Below are positions 17,094 to 26,299 of a DNA stretch of 64,000 nt, in pieces (the first letter of the stretch is position 1; each line of letters opens with the position of its first letter). The DNA is from an uncultured Pseudomonadota bacterium (GTDB lineage: Bacteria; Pseudomonadota; Gammaproteobacteria; Steroidobacterales; Steroidobacteraceae). The translations under genes were made by a program, and so were the position numbers. The notes under the pieces are model-generated. The model was not told where the DNA came from, did no database searches, and was given only the letters and a program-made list of their open reading frames with translations. Location: assembly GCA_903884105.1 (NCBI GenBank), contig CAISDJ010000042.1:62001-126000 (forward strand). Reading direction: 5' to 3'.

Positions 17094-18395
17094 TCAGCGC
17101 AAGCCAGCGGTATTCGGGGCGGGAGCCTGCGCTTCCTGTTTGAGACGCAAACCCCTGGTTTCTGGCAGTAGCCATACAGCCAGGCCTGCCAGCAACGCGA
17201 AGGGCACGGCCAGCGCGATGCCAGCGCCAAACGTGGAGCGCGACGCGACCCACGCAATGGCGATGGGGGCGAGGAACTGCGCGCCGCGCGAGAAGTTGTA
17301 GATGATGCCGAGGGCGGACGCCCGCACTTTCGTCGGGAAGACTTCATTCAACATGGGGCCGACGCCGCCCCAGTTGCCTTCACCAAAACCGACGAGCAGC
17401 ATGAAGCCGAAAATCACCCAGGTGTAGCCGCCGGCCACATTCCAACCGACCGTGACCATCAACAGCCCGATTGCCTTGAGGACCGAAAACAGCGTGAAAC
17501 TCGGGCGGCGTCCCCAGCGATCGGCCAATTGGCCGAATGCCACGTATCCGAACAGCGATCCAATCTGGTCCATCAGCAGGAGTGCAGCGACCTGGCCGAG
17601 GGTGAGGCCGCGACCCTGTACCAGATACGTCGGCAGCCAGATGGTCTTGAACCAGAAGGCGGACATGTTCAGTGTCGTCAATGTCATTGCCACTGCGGTC
17701 GTCTTGCGCAGCGCAGGTCCCACCATTTCCGTGACCACTTGCCATGGCGACATGGCGACCCGCCCCGCGTTCTTCAAGCGCAACCAGATGTCCGACTCCG
17801 GCATCTGAGAACGGATGAATACGACGATCAACGCCGGAACGGCAGATATCATGAAAGTGGCGCGCCAGCCGATCCATGGCGCGAGCATCGTGCCTGCAAG
17901 GGTGGCGAAGAAGCGTGCGAATGCGGAGCCGCTCTGCAGGTACGAGCCGTAGCGGCCCCGGACATGGGGCGGGACCGTCTCGCCCACGAGCGCGTGCGCT
18001 ACCGCCCATTCACCGCCGATGCCGAAGCCGGTGATGGCGCGTGCGATGAGGAGCGTCCAGTAGCCGGTCGCGAAGCCGGAAAGCAGCGTGCCGAAGCTGT
18101 AGATCAGGATCGTGATCATCAGCAGCGGCTTGCGTCCATAGCGGTCTGCAAGCGCTCCGCCGAAAATTCCGCCCACCGCAGAGAATGCGAGCGCAGTGCC
18201 GAGCAGTACGGCCACTTCCTTCTGGCTGAGCGCGAGGTCCGTGGTAAGGGTCGTCGAAGCGACCAGGAAACTCAGCAGCACCAGGTCATAGAAATCGAAG
18301 ACCCAGCCAATGAACGAGAATCCCAGGATCTTGCGATGAATTGGCAGGACCGTCGGGCTCTCGCTAAGCAGTGGGGTGTTTTCTTGTTGGTGCAC
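17094..18395 (-). CDS. MFS transporter, metabolite:H+ symporter type
   Basis: 433 aa, 12 predicted membrane helices. Begins with a GTG (MHQQENTP). The family loop between helices 2 and 3 is [15 protein letters not shown], repeated in the second half as [14 protein letters not shown], and the central [15 protein letters not shown] motif is that of the metabolite:H+ symporter/sialate-type branch, which takes up small organic acids and aromatic acids. Coupling to gcdH suggests import of an aromatic or dicarboxylic acid degraded through glutaryl-CoA (inference). A conserved 31-bp sequence shared with the divergent TonB receptor promoter lies 50 bp upstream. Confidence 0.93.
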   Translation of the reverse strand: MHQQENTPLLSESPTVLPIHRKILGFSFIGWVFDFYDLVLLSFLVASTTLTTDLALSQKEVAVLLGTALAFSAVGGIFGGALADRYGRKPLLMITILIYSFGTLLSGFATGYWTLLIARAITGFGIGGEWAVAHALVGETVPPHVRGRYGSYLQSGSAFARFFATLAGTMLAPWIGWRATFMISAVPALIVVFIRSQMPESDIWLRLKNAGRVAMSPWQVVTEMVGPALRKTTAVAMTLTTLNMSAFWFKTIWLPTYLVQGRGLTLGQVAALLLMDQIGSLFGYVAFGQLADRWGRRPSFTLFSVLKAIGLLMVTVGWNVAGGYTWVIFGFMLLVGFGEGNWGGVGPMLNEVFPTKVRASALGIIYNFSRGAQFLAPIAIAWVASRSTFGAGIALAVPFALLAGLAVWLLPETRGLRLKQEAQAPAPNTAGLR

Positions 18396-18445
18396 TGCAG
18401 TTCAATCCGTCTGGGTGGTTGGCAGCAATCGGACGAGTGGGAGCA

Positions 18446-18476
18446 CACTCATGCATTCTTGTAGCAAATTCAAGTT
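18446..18476 (-). promoter_or_regulatory. shared operator/promoter-like sequence, copy upstream of MFS-gcdH
   Basis: On the minus strand it begins AACTTGAATTT and matches the sequence at 20255-20285 at 21 of 31 positions without gaps: a common 11-bp block, then AAG, TG and ATGA at the same spacing. It lies 50 bp before the MFS start. Probably a promoter or a binding site for the XRE-cupin regulator encoded between the two copies. Confidence 0.5.
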
Positions 18477-18517
18477 TCGTTGATTCCTGCGGCTGCTGCC
18501 AGCCGGCTCGCGTGAGG

Positions 18518-19411
18518 CTACGGGTCCCCCTGGAAACGGGCAGCCTTCGCCGCTGCGCGCTTGGCGAAGAACTGGTGGCGCAACGCCTTTGACTCGGTCG
18601 AGAACAGGCATTGCGCAAAGAGCTCTCGCTCGCGGATCGAGCCCGCGTCGAAACCAGTGTCGATGCCATGTTGAATGCTGACCATCGCGGCTTGCGATGC
18701 TTGGGATCCGGGTGCCGCGCCGCCCTGCGTGCCTTGTGTCGATTGGGCGAGCAAGCGCGCATGGGGCTTGTTCGCGATCCTGTCAGTGAGGTCGCGAGTC
18801 TTGCGCGTCACGGCCCGCGATCTGGCATAGCGGACGGCTGAGTCAAGCAGGTCGCCGCTGGTGATTCCATCAACGAGCCCGGCCGCGAGCGCCTCCAGGC
18901 CGGATATCGGCTTGCCGTCGGTGCACATGCGCATGGCCAGTTCGGGTCCGACGAGCCGCGGCAATCGCTGCGTCCCTGCAGCGCCCGGGATGAGGCCGAG
19001 CAGGACCTCAGGCTGGCCGACCTTTGCATCTGCAACGGCGATACGGTAGTGGCAAGCCATGGCCAGCTCATTGCCGCCCCCGAGCGCGTAGCCGCGAATG
19101 GCGGCGATGACGGGCTTGGGGCTGTCCTCGATCCGGCGCAGGCTCGCGTGAATCCCTGCGGATCTGCTGAGCGAGTCGCGTGCGGTCTTCAGCGTGTCGA
19201 ATACGCGGATGTCGGCGCCGGCCACAAATGACGATCCCGCGCCAATCATTACGATCGCGTCCGCGGCACTGTCCGCGACGGCGCGAGCGATGGAATGGTC
19301 GAGCGCACTCCAGGCGAGCGCGCTCAGCGCGTTGACGGGAGGGTTGTCGATCGTGAGGACGGCGACTCGATCGACAACCCAGTAGTGCACCACGTCAGTC
19401 ACGAACACCAC
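18518..19411 (-). CDS. enoyl-CoA hydratase/isomerase family protein
   Basis: 297 aa. Crotonase fold: VDRVAVLTIDNPPVNALS at the N-terminus, the oxyanion-hole segment SSFVAGADIRVF, GYALGGGNELAMACHYRIA and the catalytic loop PEVLLGLIPGAAGTQRLPRL, in which the Glu of each half (GGGNELA and QPEVLLG region) matches hydratases. The start of the sequence resembles the hydratase half of the multifunctional fatty-acid oxidation protein, but no 3-hydroxyacyl-CoA dehydrogenase domain follows; the last 90 residues are a helical tail found in such N-terminal halves. Likely hydrates crotonyl-CoA or a related enoyl-CoA, which fits glutaryl-CoA dehydrogenase next door. 42 bp downstream of the XRE regulator gene. 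Confidence 0.9.
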   Translation of the reverse strand: MVFVTDVVHYWVVDRVAVLTIDNPPVNALSALAWSALDHSIARAVADSAADAIVMIGAGSSFVAGADIRVFDTLKTARDSLSRSAGIHASLRRIEDSPKPVIAAIRGYALGGGNELAMACHYRIAVADAKVGQPEVLLGLIPGAAGTQRLPRLVGPELAMRMCTDGKPISGLEALAAGLVDGITSGDLLDSAVRYARSRAVTRKTRDLTDRIANKPHARLLAQSTQGTQGGAAPGSQASQAAMVSIQHGIDTGFDAGSIRERELFAQCLFSTESKALRHQFFAKRAAAKAARFQGDP

Positions 19412-19453
19412 GCAACTGTTTCAAGCTTGCCCGGGGATCGTGGACGCGAGCAC

Positions 19454-20095
19454 TCACTTGTCCTTCGGAACGTGGGATCGCGATGCGAATTCGATCGGAG
19501 GTGCCAGTACGAACATCACGCGGGTCTTGCGCGTTCCGGCATTGGCAAAGCTGTGGGTCCGGTCATACGTGAAAGCAAACGAGTCACCGGAGTCCAGATG
19601 GTGGGGCTTGCCATCTACGGTCAATCTGAACTTGCCTTCCATCACGTAGCCAAGCAGTTCCCCCGGGCCGTGCTGCATCGGCATGTCGGACTTCGCGCCG
19701 GGAACCATTTCCAGGATGCTGGCTTCCATGCGGTGCTCCGGTCGCGCTGGCAGCAGCAACGTCCACTCCATCCCAGTCGTGTGATAAACGGGGTGATGCC
19801 CGGCCTTCGTGACAATCGCGCGCGCGGCACTACGGCTCTGCAAGAGTGTCGTGACATCCATGCTCAGCGCATTGCAGATGCGGTACAACATGCCGAATGA
19901 TGGCGCCGCCTTCTGGTTTTCGATCTTTGACAGGGCGCTAGGTGAGCAGCCGATGCTCTCTGCCAACTCATCGAGCGTGAGATGGCGGATCCGGCGCGCC
20001 TTCTTCAAAGCGGGGCCGAAGGAATCCTTCGCGCCCTCCGGAAGCTGCGTGCCACGAGCCGGTGAAACCTTCTTTGTTGCCTTGGACATCGTCAT
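19454..20095 (-). CDS. XRE-family regulator with C-terminal cupin domain
   Basis: 213 aa. Helix-turn-helix of the Cro/CI type at about residues 30-85 (LKKARRIRHLTLDELAESIG, CSPSALSKIENQKAAPS), then a cupin-2 barrel (MVPGAKSDMPMQHGPGELLGY, LDSGDSFAFTYDRTHSFAN). Such two-domain regulators sense a small ligand or metabolite in the cupin and usually control the neighbouring uptake or catabolic operon. It is divergent from the TonB receptor gene and lies upstream of the enoyl-CoA hydratase gene on the same strand. The two copies of a shared motif at 18446 and 20255 make it the obvious candidate controller of both transport operons. Start at 20095 or two codons later. Confidence 0.9.
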   Translation of the reverse strand: MTMSKATKKVSPARGTQLPEGAKDSFGPALKKARRIRHLTLDELAESIGCSPSALSKIENQKAAPSFGMLYRICNALSMDVTTLLQSRSAARAIVTKAGHHPVYHTTGMEWTLLLPARPEHRMEASILEMVPGAKSDMPMQHGPGELLGYVMEGKFRLTVDGKPHHLDSGDSFAFTYDRTHSFANAGTRKTRVMFVLAPPIEFASRSHVPKDK

Positions 20096-20254
20096 TCCCG
20101 TTTCGATGGCATCCGACTTCGTGGCTGTCTCTTGCTGCGTTGCGACAACCCTACTGCGTTGTGCCAGTGGTTGGCAATTCTAGAGCACTTGCTTCGCTTC
20201 GCCACAGTGGATCCCGAGGAAGATGCCGATCGATCCACGAACGGAATTCAAAAG

Positions 20255-20285
20255 AACTTGAATTTTGAGAAAGGTTGTATGAATC
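20255..20285 (+). promoter_or_regulatory. shared operator/promoter-like sequence, copy upstream of TonB receptor
   Basis: Starts AACTTGAATTT and ends near TATGAATC; partner of the minus-strand copy at 18446-18476 (21 of 31 identical). It lies about 100 bp before the receptor start within the 291-bp gap between the divergent regulator and receptor genes, which holds nothing else I can assign. Confidence 0.5.
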
Positions 20286-20386
20286 TATGCCCGCACCCGA
20301 TGCCGTGCGGTTCGGGCGTCAGGTTGTTCTTGATTGAAAGCCAGCCCCGCAGAGGGCTCAACACAAAACTGGGGGAGATACGCGCA

Positions 20387-22825
20387 ATGAGCTTCCATTC
20401 ACATGGACGGTCCGCAGTGCTGGGTGCGGCGATCGGCATCATCCTGGGTACGCCGGCGTTTGGCGCTGCTCCACCCGCCGGTGGCATCAAGCTCGAAGAA
20501 ATCGTCGTGACGGCGCAGCGCGCCGAGACGAACCTGCAGGAGACGCCCATCTCCGTGGCCGCGGTCAGCGGCGAGCAACTGGCGCAGCAAGGCGCCTCTA
20601 CGCTGCTCGATCTCGCTTCATTCATTCCGAACCTGCAGGTCGGCAGCACGACGTTGCAGGGCGCGGGCAACGGCCGCTTTGCGATCCGCGGCATCGGCCA
20701 GGAAGCCGGCACGCAGGCATCGGTCGGCTTGTATATCGATGAAGTCTACTATCCGACCGGTGCGGGCAACCTGATGGGCTTGTTCGATGTCGATCGCGTC
20801 GAAGTATTGCGTGGACCGCAGGGCACTCTGTTCGGCCGCAACACGATCGGCGGCGCGATCCAGTACGTCACCGTCATGCCCGGCCGCGAATTCGGCGGGT
20901 ATGGCGAGGCGACGCTTGGCAATTTCGGACGCACGGACTTCAACGGCGCACTGAACATTCCGCTCGGAGAAACGCTGGCGGCACGCGTCGCGGTGGGCTA
21001 CAACTCCCGTGACGGCTACGTCCATGACGACCTGCGCAACGTTGATCGCGGCGATGACACACGCAAGGCGGGTCGCGTGCAGGTGCGCTGGACTCCCACC
21101 AGCAACCTGACCCTCGACCTCAAGGGTGAGTGGTTGTCCACCGACAACAATGGTCGTGCATCGACGATCCACGGATATGCCGGTTCCGTGTTCCCCAATG
21201 GGCAGAACGATGGCGCACAGTTCACCACGCTAGGGCGCATTCTGTCCGCCACCCCCTACAACGTGCACCTGTGTCCGGCCATTGGCGCTCCGCCCGCAAG
21301 CGGGCCCTGTCTCGATGCTGCCTCGACCGGCGAGTACCAGGTCGCGGGCTACAATGCCGACGAGTTCTCAAGACTCGACTACACCTCGGGGGCCCTGGTC
21401 GCGAACTGGACCCTGAGCGAGGCCGCCACTCTCAAGTCGATCACGGGTTACAGCCTCACCAAGAACAACTCGGCCGTCGACTATGATTCGACCCCGGGGA
21501 GCTTCTTTGCCGGCGTCACCCCGAAGAACGATACCACCGCATTCTCCGAGGAATTACAACTGCGTCTGAACCTGGCCGACGGGCGTCTGCGCTGGACGAC
21601 CGGGCTGTTCTACTACGACCAGGAGCTCAAGACCCTCACGGCGATTGCATTCGGACTCGGCACGCCCAATCCGGCCAACGCGACAGGCAACAAGAATGGC
21701 CTGACTTCCAGGGCCCTCTTCTCGCAGGCGTCCTTCGATTTCACCGACAGGCTGTCGGGGACCGTCGGATTACGCTACAGCGAGGAAGAAGTGACCTCGC
21801 GGACGCTGACCGCAACCGGGATCCTCGGTCCGCAGGTCAAGGCCAAGTTCACGGATACGTCCCCGCAGTTCGGCCTGCAGTTCCAGGCGACAGACGACCA
21901 GATGTACTACGCCAACGTCGCGAAGGGTACCCGCGCCGGTGGCTTCGGCACGAACGTGGGCTTCGTCAACGGCTTCAAGACATTCGAGCCGGAAGAGGCA
22001 TGGACGTACGAGCTCGGTGCCCGCCTCGAGTTCATGGACCGCCGTCTGCGAATCAACCCGACCGTCTTCTGGACCGAGTGGACGGGCATCCAGGTCAACA
22101 CGCTGGTTACCGTTCCGGAGCCGGGTGCAACCTGCCCGGCAGGTGCCAACAATTGCCCGGGTGTCGGCACGGTGCCCCAGAACGTCGGCGATGCACGGAT
22201 CAAGGGACTCGAGATCGAGACCCTGTTCCAGGCTACGGATCGGGTGACGCTGCAGGCCTCTGTCGGCCTGCTGGACAGCAAGTACACCAAGGTCGGCGTG
22301 GACCGCGGACAGATTTACCCGGCGTCCACGGGTGGCTTCTTCGCTGCGCCGGTGTTTGTCCCGAACCTGTGCGACGGCAACAACGATCCCACGTTGGCGC
22401 AGCTGAACCCGACCCGTACCACGGCCCAACTGGCGCCACTGGTTCCGCTCTATGAGTGCAAGGGCGGGAGCGACCTCAGCCGTTCACCCGAGCTGAAGTT
22501 CTCGGTAGGCGCGCGCTATGCACACCCGCTGGCCGGCGGCGCGGAGATCGTCACCAGCGCGGATTACGGCTGGACCGACAAGCAGCGCAGCCAGGTTGCC
22601 AACCTCGACTACGTGCCGTTGCCCAGCTTCGGCGTGCTGAACGCCCGCGTGCAGTACAACGCGCCGGACAACCGCTGGAGCCTCGCGGTCTTCGGGACCA
22701 ACCTGACCGACGAGTACTACTACTACGGCGGCACGGATTTCGCGACGGGCTACACCCCCGGCACGACCGTGTGGGATCCGGCGCGTCCTGCGGAATATGG
22801 CGCAACGGTGAAGTTCAACTTCTAG
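20387..22825 (+). CDS. TonB-dependent outer-membrane receptor
   Basis: 812 aa from the ATG at 20387, preceded by GGGGGAGA; the open frame further upstream contains the regulatory region and is not coding. Signal peptide to PAFGA, TonB-box-like LEEIVVTAQ, plug domain with VDRVEVLRGPQGTLFGRNTIGG at about residues 130-151, then the 22-strand barrel ending in the terminal Phe required by outer-membrane assembly (VKFNF). The plug wording (TPISVAAVSGEQL) is that of the large receptor group of Sphingomonas and related genera that import hydrophobic or aromatic compounds and plant products rather than siderophores. Its regulator and the gcdH operon next door suggest uptake of a catabolised substrate. 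Confidence 0.95.
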   Translation: MSFHSHGRSAVLGAAIGIILGTPAFGAAPPAGGIKLEEIVVTAQRAETNLQETPISVAAVSGEQLAQQGASTLLDLASFIPNLQVGSTTLQGAGNGRFAIRGIGQEAGTQASVGLYIDEVYYPTGAGNLMGLFDVDRVEVLRGPQGTLFGRNTIGGAIQYVTVMPGREFGGYGEATLGNFGRTDFNGALNIPLGETLAARVAVGYNSRDGYVHDDLRNVDRGDDTRKAGRVQVRWTPTSNLTLDLKGEWLSTDNNGRASTIHGYAGSVFPNGQNDGAQFTTLGRILSATPYNVHLCPAIGAPPASGPCLDAASTGEYQVAGYNADEFSRLDYTSGALVANWTLSEAATLKSITGYSLTKNNSAVDYDSTPGSFFAGVTPKNDTTAFSEELQLRLNLADGRLRWTTGLFYYDQELKTLTAIAFGLGTPNPANATGNKNGLTSRALFSQASFDFTDRLSGTVGLRYSEEEVTSRTLTATGILGPQVKAKFTDTSPQFGLQFQATDDQMYYANVAKGTRAGGFGTNVGFVNGFKTFEPEEAWTYELGARLEFMDRRLRINPTVFWTEWTGIQVNTLVTVPEPGATCPAGANNCPGVGTVPQNVGDARIKGLEIETLFQATDRVTLQASVGLLDSKYTKVGVDRGQIYPASTGGFFAAPVFVPNLCDGNNDPTLAQLNPTRTTAQLAPLVPLYECKGGSDLSRSPELKFSVGARYAHPLAGGAEIVTSADYGWTDKQRSQVANLDYVPLPSFGVLNARVQYNAPDNRWSLAVFGTNLTDEYYYYGGTDFATGYTPGTTVWDPARPAEYGATVKFNF

Positions 22826-22837
22826 CAGCGGTGAATG

Positions 22838-22871
22838 CGGACCACGGTGCGGGAGCCCGCGCCATGGTCCG
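22838..22871 (+). terminator. imperfect hairpin after the receptor gene
   Basis: CGGACCACGGTGCGGG and CCCGCGCCATGGTCCG pair over 16 positions with two mismatches and a 2-base loop. There is no T tract, and the DUF6152 gene starts 33 bp later, so it may attenuate rather than end transcription. Confidence 0.4.
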
Positions 22872-22903
22872 GCGCGATAATCACGAGAATTGGAGAACCA
22901 GAG

Positions 22904-23344
22904 ATGATGCGTTTCCGACTTGCCCTCGCCGCACTGGGCTGCATGGTTGCCTGCGCTGGCGCCATGGCACATCACTCGATCGCGATGTTCGACGACAACA
23001 AGCCGGCAGTCCTGACCGGTACTGTCCAGGCGTACTACTGGCGCAATCCGCACGCGATGCTGGTCATCGATGCCGACGCGGTGAAGAACGGCAAGGGGGA
23101 GGCTGAACCCGGCCAAGTGGGCGTCTGGTCGGTCGAGCTGCACAGCACGTCGATCATGATGCGGCGCGGCTTCACGAAGGACTACTTCAAGCCAGGGGAC
23201 AAAGTCACCGTGACGGGTGGCCGCATGCGCGACGGCTCGAAGATGATCCGCCTGTTCAACGGCAAGAAGGCGGACGGGACGGCCTTCTACGGTGACGACT
23301 TCCGTCCGGAGTCGACTGGCAACAACCAGTCTCCCTCGAATTGA
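22904..23344 (+). CDS. DUF6152 periplasmic protein (module 1)
   Basis: 146 aa from the ATG at 22904. Short signal peptide ending AGAMA; predicted cleavage leaves a mature N-terminus HHSIAMFDD. The remainder is the small beta-rich DUF6152 domain: VLTGTVQAYYWRNPHAM, then RRGFTKDYFKPGDKVTVTG and RMRDGSKM. The mature domain is about 125 aa, somewhat longer than the other four copies because of an insert near GKGEAEPGQVG. It is followed 10 bp later by a cytochrome c fused partner protein, and sits downstream of a TonB receptor. Function is unknown; the His-rich mature start could bind a metal (inference). Confidence 0.88.
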   Translation: MMRFRLALAALGCMVACAGAMAHHSIAMFDDNKPAVLTGTVQAYYWRNPHAMLVIDADAVKNGKGEAEPGQVGVWSVELHSTSIMMRRGFTKDYFKPGDKVTVTGGRMRDGSKMIRLFNGKKADGTAFYGDDFRPESTGNNQSPSN

Positions 23345-23354
23345 GGTGACCACC

Positions 23355-24443
23355 ATGAACGCACGCCGCACGTTGCGGGCAGCTCTGCCGGTCGCTGCCC
23401 TATATGCCCTGATCACCTCGACGACCTACGCGCAAATCGCGCAGCTTGGGCCTGGCGGGGCGCCTCCGGATCCCAACCCGAAGAGCGCCCGCGTGGGCCT
23501 CGAGCGGTTGCCCAATGTCGCCGGCAGGGATGACGTTGGCGCGGTGTGCTCGCGCTGTCACAACATCGAGCGGATTGCGAAGCAGCGCCGGACTGCTCGG
23601 CAGTGGCAGGCCATGGTTCCCTTGATGACCAATCGCCTGGGAGATGCCGCAGATGCGCCCGACGAACAGGATGTCCGCGCTGTCTCGACCTACCTGAGCA
23701 ATCACTGGAGCCGGCCGGAGACAACTGCGGAAGCTGCGCAGAAGGATCCCCTGCACGAACCCGATGCCCCCTTGCCGCTTGCGCAGGCGCGGGACCTGTC
23801 GGGCACCTGGATGACGGCGATGTGGTACACGATGCTCAACATGGGCCCATCCGACGGATTGCCCATCAGCCGCGGTTTCCGCAGCACAGTGAACCCGAAG
23901 AACGACATCGGAGCCGTGTTGACTCCGTTGTCCAGGGAGAAAGCGAAGGCCTGGACGATTTACAACGACCCACTTACGAAGTGCAATTCTCCGGGGCCGC
24001 TGGCTTACAACAGCCCGTACGTGTTCGAGATACTGAGTTCGCCACAGCGGGTGACGTTGATCACCGAATACTTCCACGAAGTGCGGCGTATCTTCCTCGA
24101 CGGTCGGCAGCATCCGCCCGGCAACCCCGATCCGACTGCAATGGGGCATTCGGTTGGACGATGGGAAGGCGCAACCCTGGTGGTCGACTCCCGGAACTTC
24201 AAGGAAAGCCCTGCCTTCCAGGTGCCGTGGAGTGACCAGTTCCATCTGGTCGAGCGCATTCGGCGCGTCAAGGACGGCAATGTGCTTGAGATCGACGTGA
24301 CGATCGAGGATCCGCTGGCATTCAAGGAGCCGTTGCGCGGCATCTTCTATTTCAAGAAGGATCCATCGCTCGAGTTCGGCGAGTGGAACTGCGACGGGTT
24401 CTTCGACTACGAGCCCTTTGCTCCGAAGGACGCGAAACCGTAA
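23355..24443 (+). CDS. cytochrome c domain fused to secreted partner-family domain (module 1)
   Basis: 362 aa. Signal peptide to TTYAQ. A small cytochrome-like domain follows: CSRCHNIERI with a CxxCH haem site at about residues 65-69, then ARQWQAMVPLM and a helical segment ending in SNHW, as in single-haem domains. From about residue 150 (DLSGTWMTAMWY) the protein is a member of the same secreted family as 36473-37273: RRIFLDGRQHPPGNP, GHSVGRWEGATLVVDSRNF, FHLVERIRRVKDGNVLEID and EDPLAFKEP. This is the only copy of the family in the window with a haem domain. The fusion points to a redox role for the family, which is otherwise uncharacterised. Confidence 0.87.
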   Translation: MNARRTLRAALPVAALYALITSTTYAQIAQLGPGGAPPDPNPKSARVGLERLPNVAGRDDVGAVCSRCHNIERIAKQRRTARQWQAMVPLMTNRLGDAADAPDEQDVRAVSTYLSNHWSRPETTAEAAQKDPLHEPDAPLPLAQARDLSGTWMTAMWYTMLNMGPSDGLPISRGFRSTVNPKNDIGAVLTPLSREKAKAWTIYNDPLTKCNSPGPLAYNSPYVFEILSSPQRVTLITEYFHEVRRIFLDGRQHPPGNPDPTAMGHSVGRWEGATLVVDSRNFKESPAFQVPWSDQFHLVERIRRVKDGNVLEIDVTIEDPLAFKEPLRGIFYFKKDPSLEFGEWNCDGFFDYEPFAPKDAKP

Positions 24444-24462
24444 GCGTATGCGAGGTCACCGC

Positions 24463-24510
24463 GGCCTGAACCTCGAAGGGTCACTTGGAGGTTCGGGCCG
24501 GTTCGATTTT
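24463..24510 (+). terminator. rho-independent-like terminator
   Basis: GGCCTGAACCTC (24463-24474) pairs with GAGGTTCGGGCC (24488-24499) over 12 bp with one G-T pair; a moderately T-rich stretch GTTCGATTTT follows. It ends the receptor/DUF6152/cytochrome group 20 bp after the last stop. Confidence 0.65.
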
Positions 24511-24640
24511 CCGCGACGGCGGTGGGGCAAGTGCCGAGGTGACGCATCCGGGGCACGCGCTCCCATCCCATCCCCCGCCGGCATCACCACATAGCCATTC
24601 CCTATTTCGGTCACAGTGAGGTGCCTGTACAGTTCCGGCA

Positions 24641-26299
24641 ATGTACGTATACGACGAAATCGACCAGCGGGTGGTGGATGAGCGGGTTGCTCAGTTCCGC
24701 GACCAGACCCGTCGCTTCCTCGCGGGCACGCTGCATGAGGACGATTTCCGTGCGCTGCGCCTCCGCAATGGCCTTTATATTCAACGACATGCGCCGATGT
24801 TGCGGGTCTCGGTGCCGTACGGGCTGATGGCGTCGAAGCAGGTGCGGATGCTGGCCCGGATTGCCCGCGAGTACGACAAGGGGTTCGGCCACTTCAGCAC
24901 CCGGCAGAACATCCAGTACAACTGGCCGAAACTCGAGACGGTGCCGGACATTCTGGAGCTGCTTGCCAGCGTCCAGATGCACGCGATCCAGACCAGCGGC
25001 AATTGCATCCGTAATGTCACGGCGGACCATTTCGCCGGTGTGGCGCCCGATGAACTCGACGATCCCCGGCCCTGGTGCGAAATCATCCGCCAGTGGGCCA
25101 CGCTCCATCCCGAGTTCTCGTTCCTGCCGCGCAAGTTCAAGATCGCCGTCACGGGCTCGCCGCAGGACCGTGCCGCCTCGAAGGTGCATGACGTCGGTCT
25201 CAACCTCGTCCGCAATGGCGCGGGCGAGATCGGCTTCGAAGTGCTGGTGGGCGGGGGCCTCGGCCGCATGCCGATCATCGGCCATGTCATCCGCGAATAC
25301 CTCGCCCCTCGCGACCTGCTTGCGTACCTCGACGCAATCCTGCGCGTATACAACATGGGCGGTCGCCGCGACAACATCCACAAAGCCCGCATCAAGGTGC
25401 TCGTGAAGGCGGTCGGCCCTGCGAAGTTCCGCGAGATGGTCGATGCCGAGTTCGAGAAGTCGCGCGACATCGCGCCGGTGCTGACCGACGCCGAGATCGC
25501 GCGCGTAAAGTCCCATTTCGTGCCGCCGAAGTACGAGTTACTGCAGGACGAAGATGTCGTCACCGGCGCCGGCAACGAATTCCGCAATTGGTACCAGCGC
25601 AACACGCGCAAGCACAAGATCGGAGGCTACCGCGCCGTGGTCGTGTCGCTCAAGTCGCCCCAGCGTCCACCTGGCGACATCACTGACGTCGAGATGGAAA
25701 AGGTCGCGGATCTCGCGGACCAGTATTCATTCGGCCTCGTGCGCTCGACGCATGACCAGAACCTGATCCTCGCCGACGTGCGCCAGCAGGACCTCAAAGC
25801 CGTGTGGCAGGCGCTGCAGGCTATCGATCTCGCTTGCCCGAACATTGGCACGCTGACGGACATGATCGCGTGCCCCGGTCTTGACCTTTGCAGCCTCGCG
25901 AACGCAGGCACGCTCGATGTCGCACGGCAGATCAACGAACGCTTCGATAATCTCGATTACCTGTACGACATCGGCGATCTTGAACTCAAGATGTCGGGGT
26001 GCATGAACGCCTGCGGTCACCATCACGTCGGCCACATCGGCATCCTCGGCGTCGACAAGAGCGGCGAGGAGTGGTACCAGATCACTCTGGGCGGTTCGGC
26101 CGGCGGCCAGGACGCCGCGCTCGGCACGGTCATCGGTCCGTCTGTCGCCAAGAACGACGTGCCCGAAACCCTCGACCGGCTGATTTGCGTGTATCTCGAA
26201 CAGCGCGTGGAAAGCGAGCGGTTTGTCGATACGTTCCGCCGCATTGGCGTGGCTCCATTCAAGGCTCGCGTGTATGCCCCAGCTGATCAGGCAGCGTAA
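24641..26299 (+). CDS. cysI: sulfite (or nitrite) reductase haemoprotein
   Basis: 552 aa. Sirohaem/[4Fe-4S] reductase: the coupled cofactor ligands are CPGLDLC (Cys at about 411 and 417) and SGCMNACGHHHVGHIG (Cys at about 454 and 458). Two ferredoxin-like half domains are visible (RLRNGLYIQRHAPMLRVSVP and RPPGDITDVEMEKVADLADQY). It reduces sulfite to sulfide with six electrons. The setting with DUF934, APS reductase and siroheme synthase genes argues for sulfite rather than nitrite. No flavoprotein CysJ is present nearby; a ferredoxin-NADP reductase closes the gene group and may supply electrons. Start: the ATG at 24641 follows no strong ribosome-binding site but matches the family N-terminus. 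Confidence 0.93.
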   Translation: MYVYDEIDQRVVDERVAQFRDQTRRFLAGTLHEDDFRALRLRNGLYIQRHAPMLRVSVPYGLMASKQVRMLARIAREYDKGFGHFSTRQNIQYNWPKLETVPDILELLASVQMHAIQTSGNCIRNVTADHFAGVAPDELDDPRPWCEIIRQWATLHPEFSFLPRKFKIAVTGSPQDRAASKVHDVGLNLVRNGAGEIGFEVLVGGGLGRMPIIGHVIREYLAPRDLLAYLDAILRVYNMGGRRDNIHKARIKVLVKAVGPAKFREMVDAEFEKSRDIAPVLTDAEIARVKSHFVPPKYELLQDEDVVTGAGNEFRNWYQRNTRKHKIGGYRAVVVSLKSPQRPPGDITDVEMEKVADLADQYSFGLVRSTHDQNLILADVRQQDLKAVWQALQAIDLACPNIGTLTDMIACPGLDLCSLANAGTLDVARQINERFDNLDYLYDIGDLELKMSGCMNACGHHHVGHIGILGVDKSGEEWYQITLGGSAGGQDAALGTVIGPSVAKNDVPETLDRLICVYLEQRVESERFVDTFRRIGVAPFKARVYAPADQAA

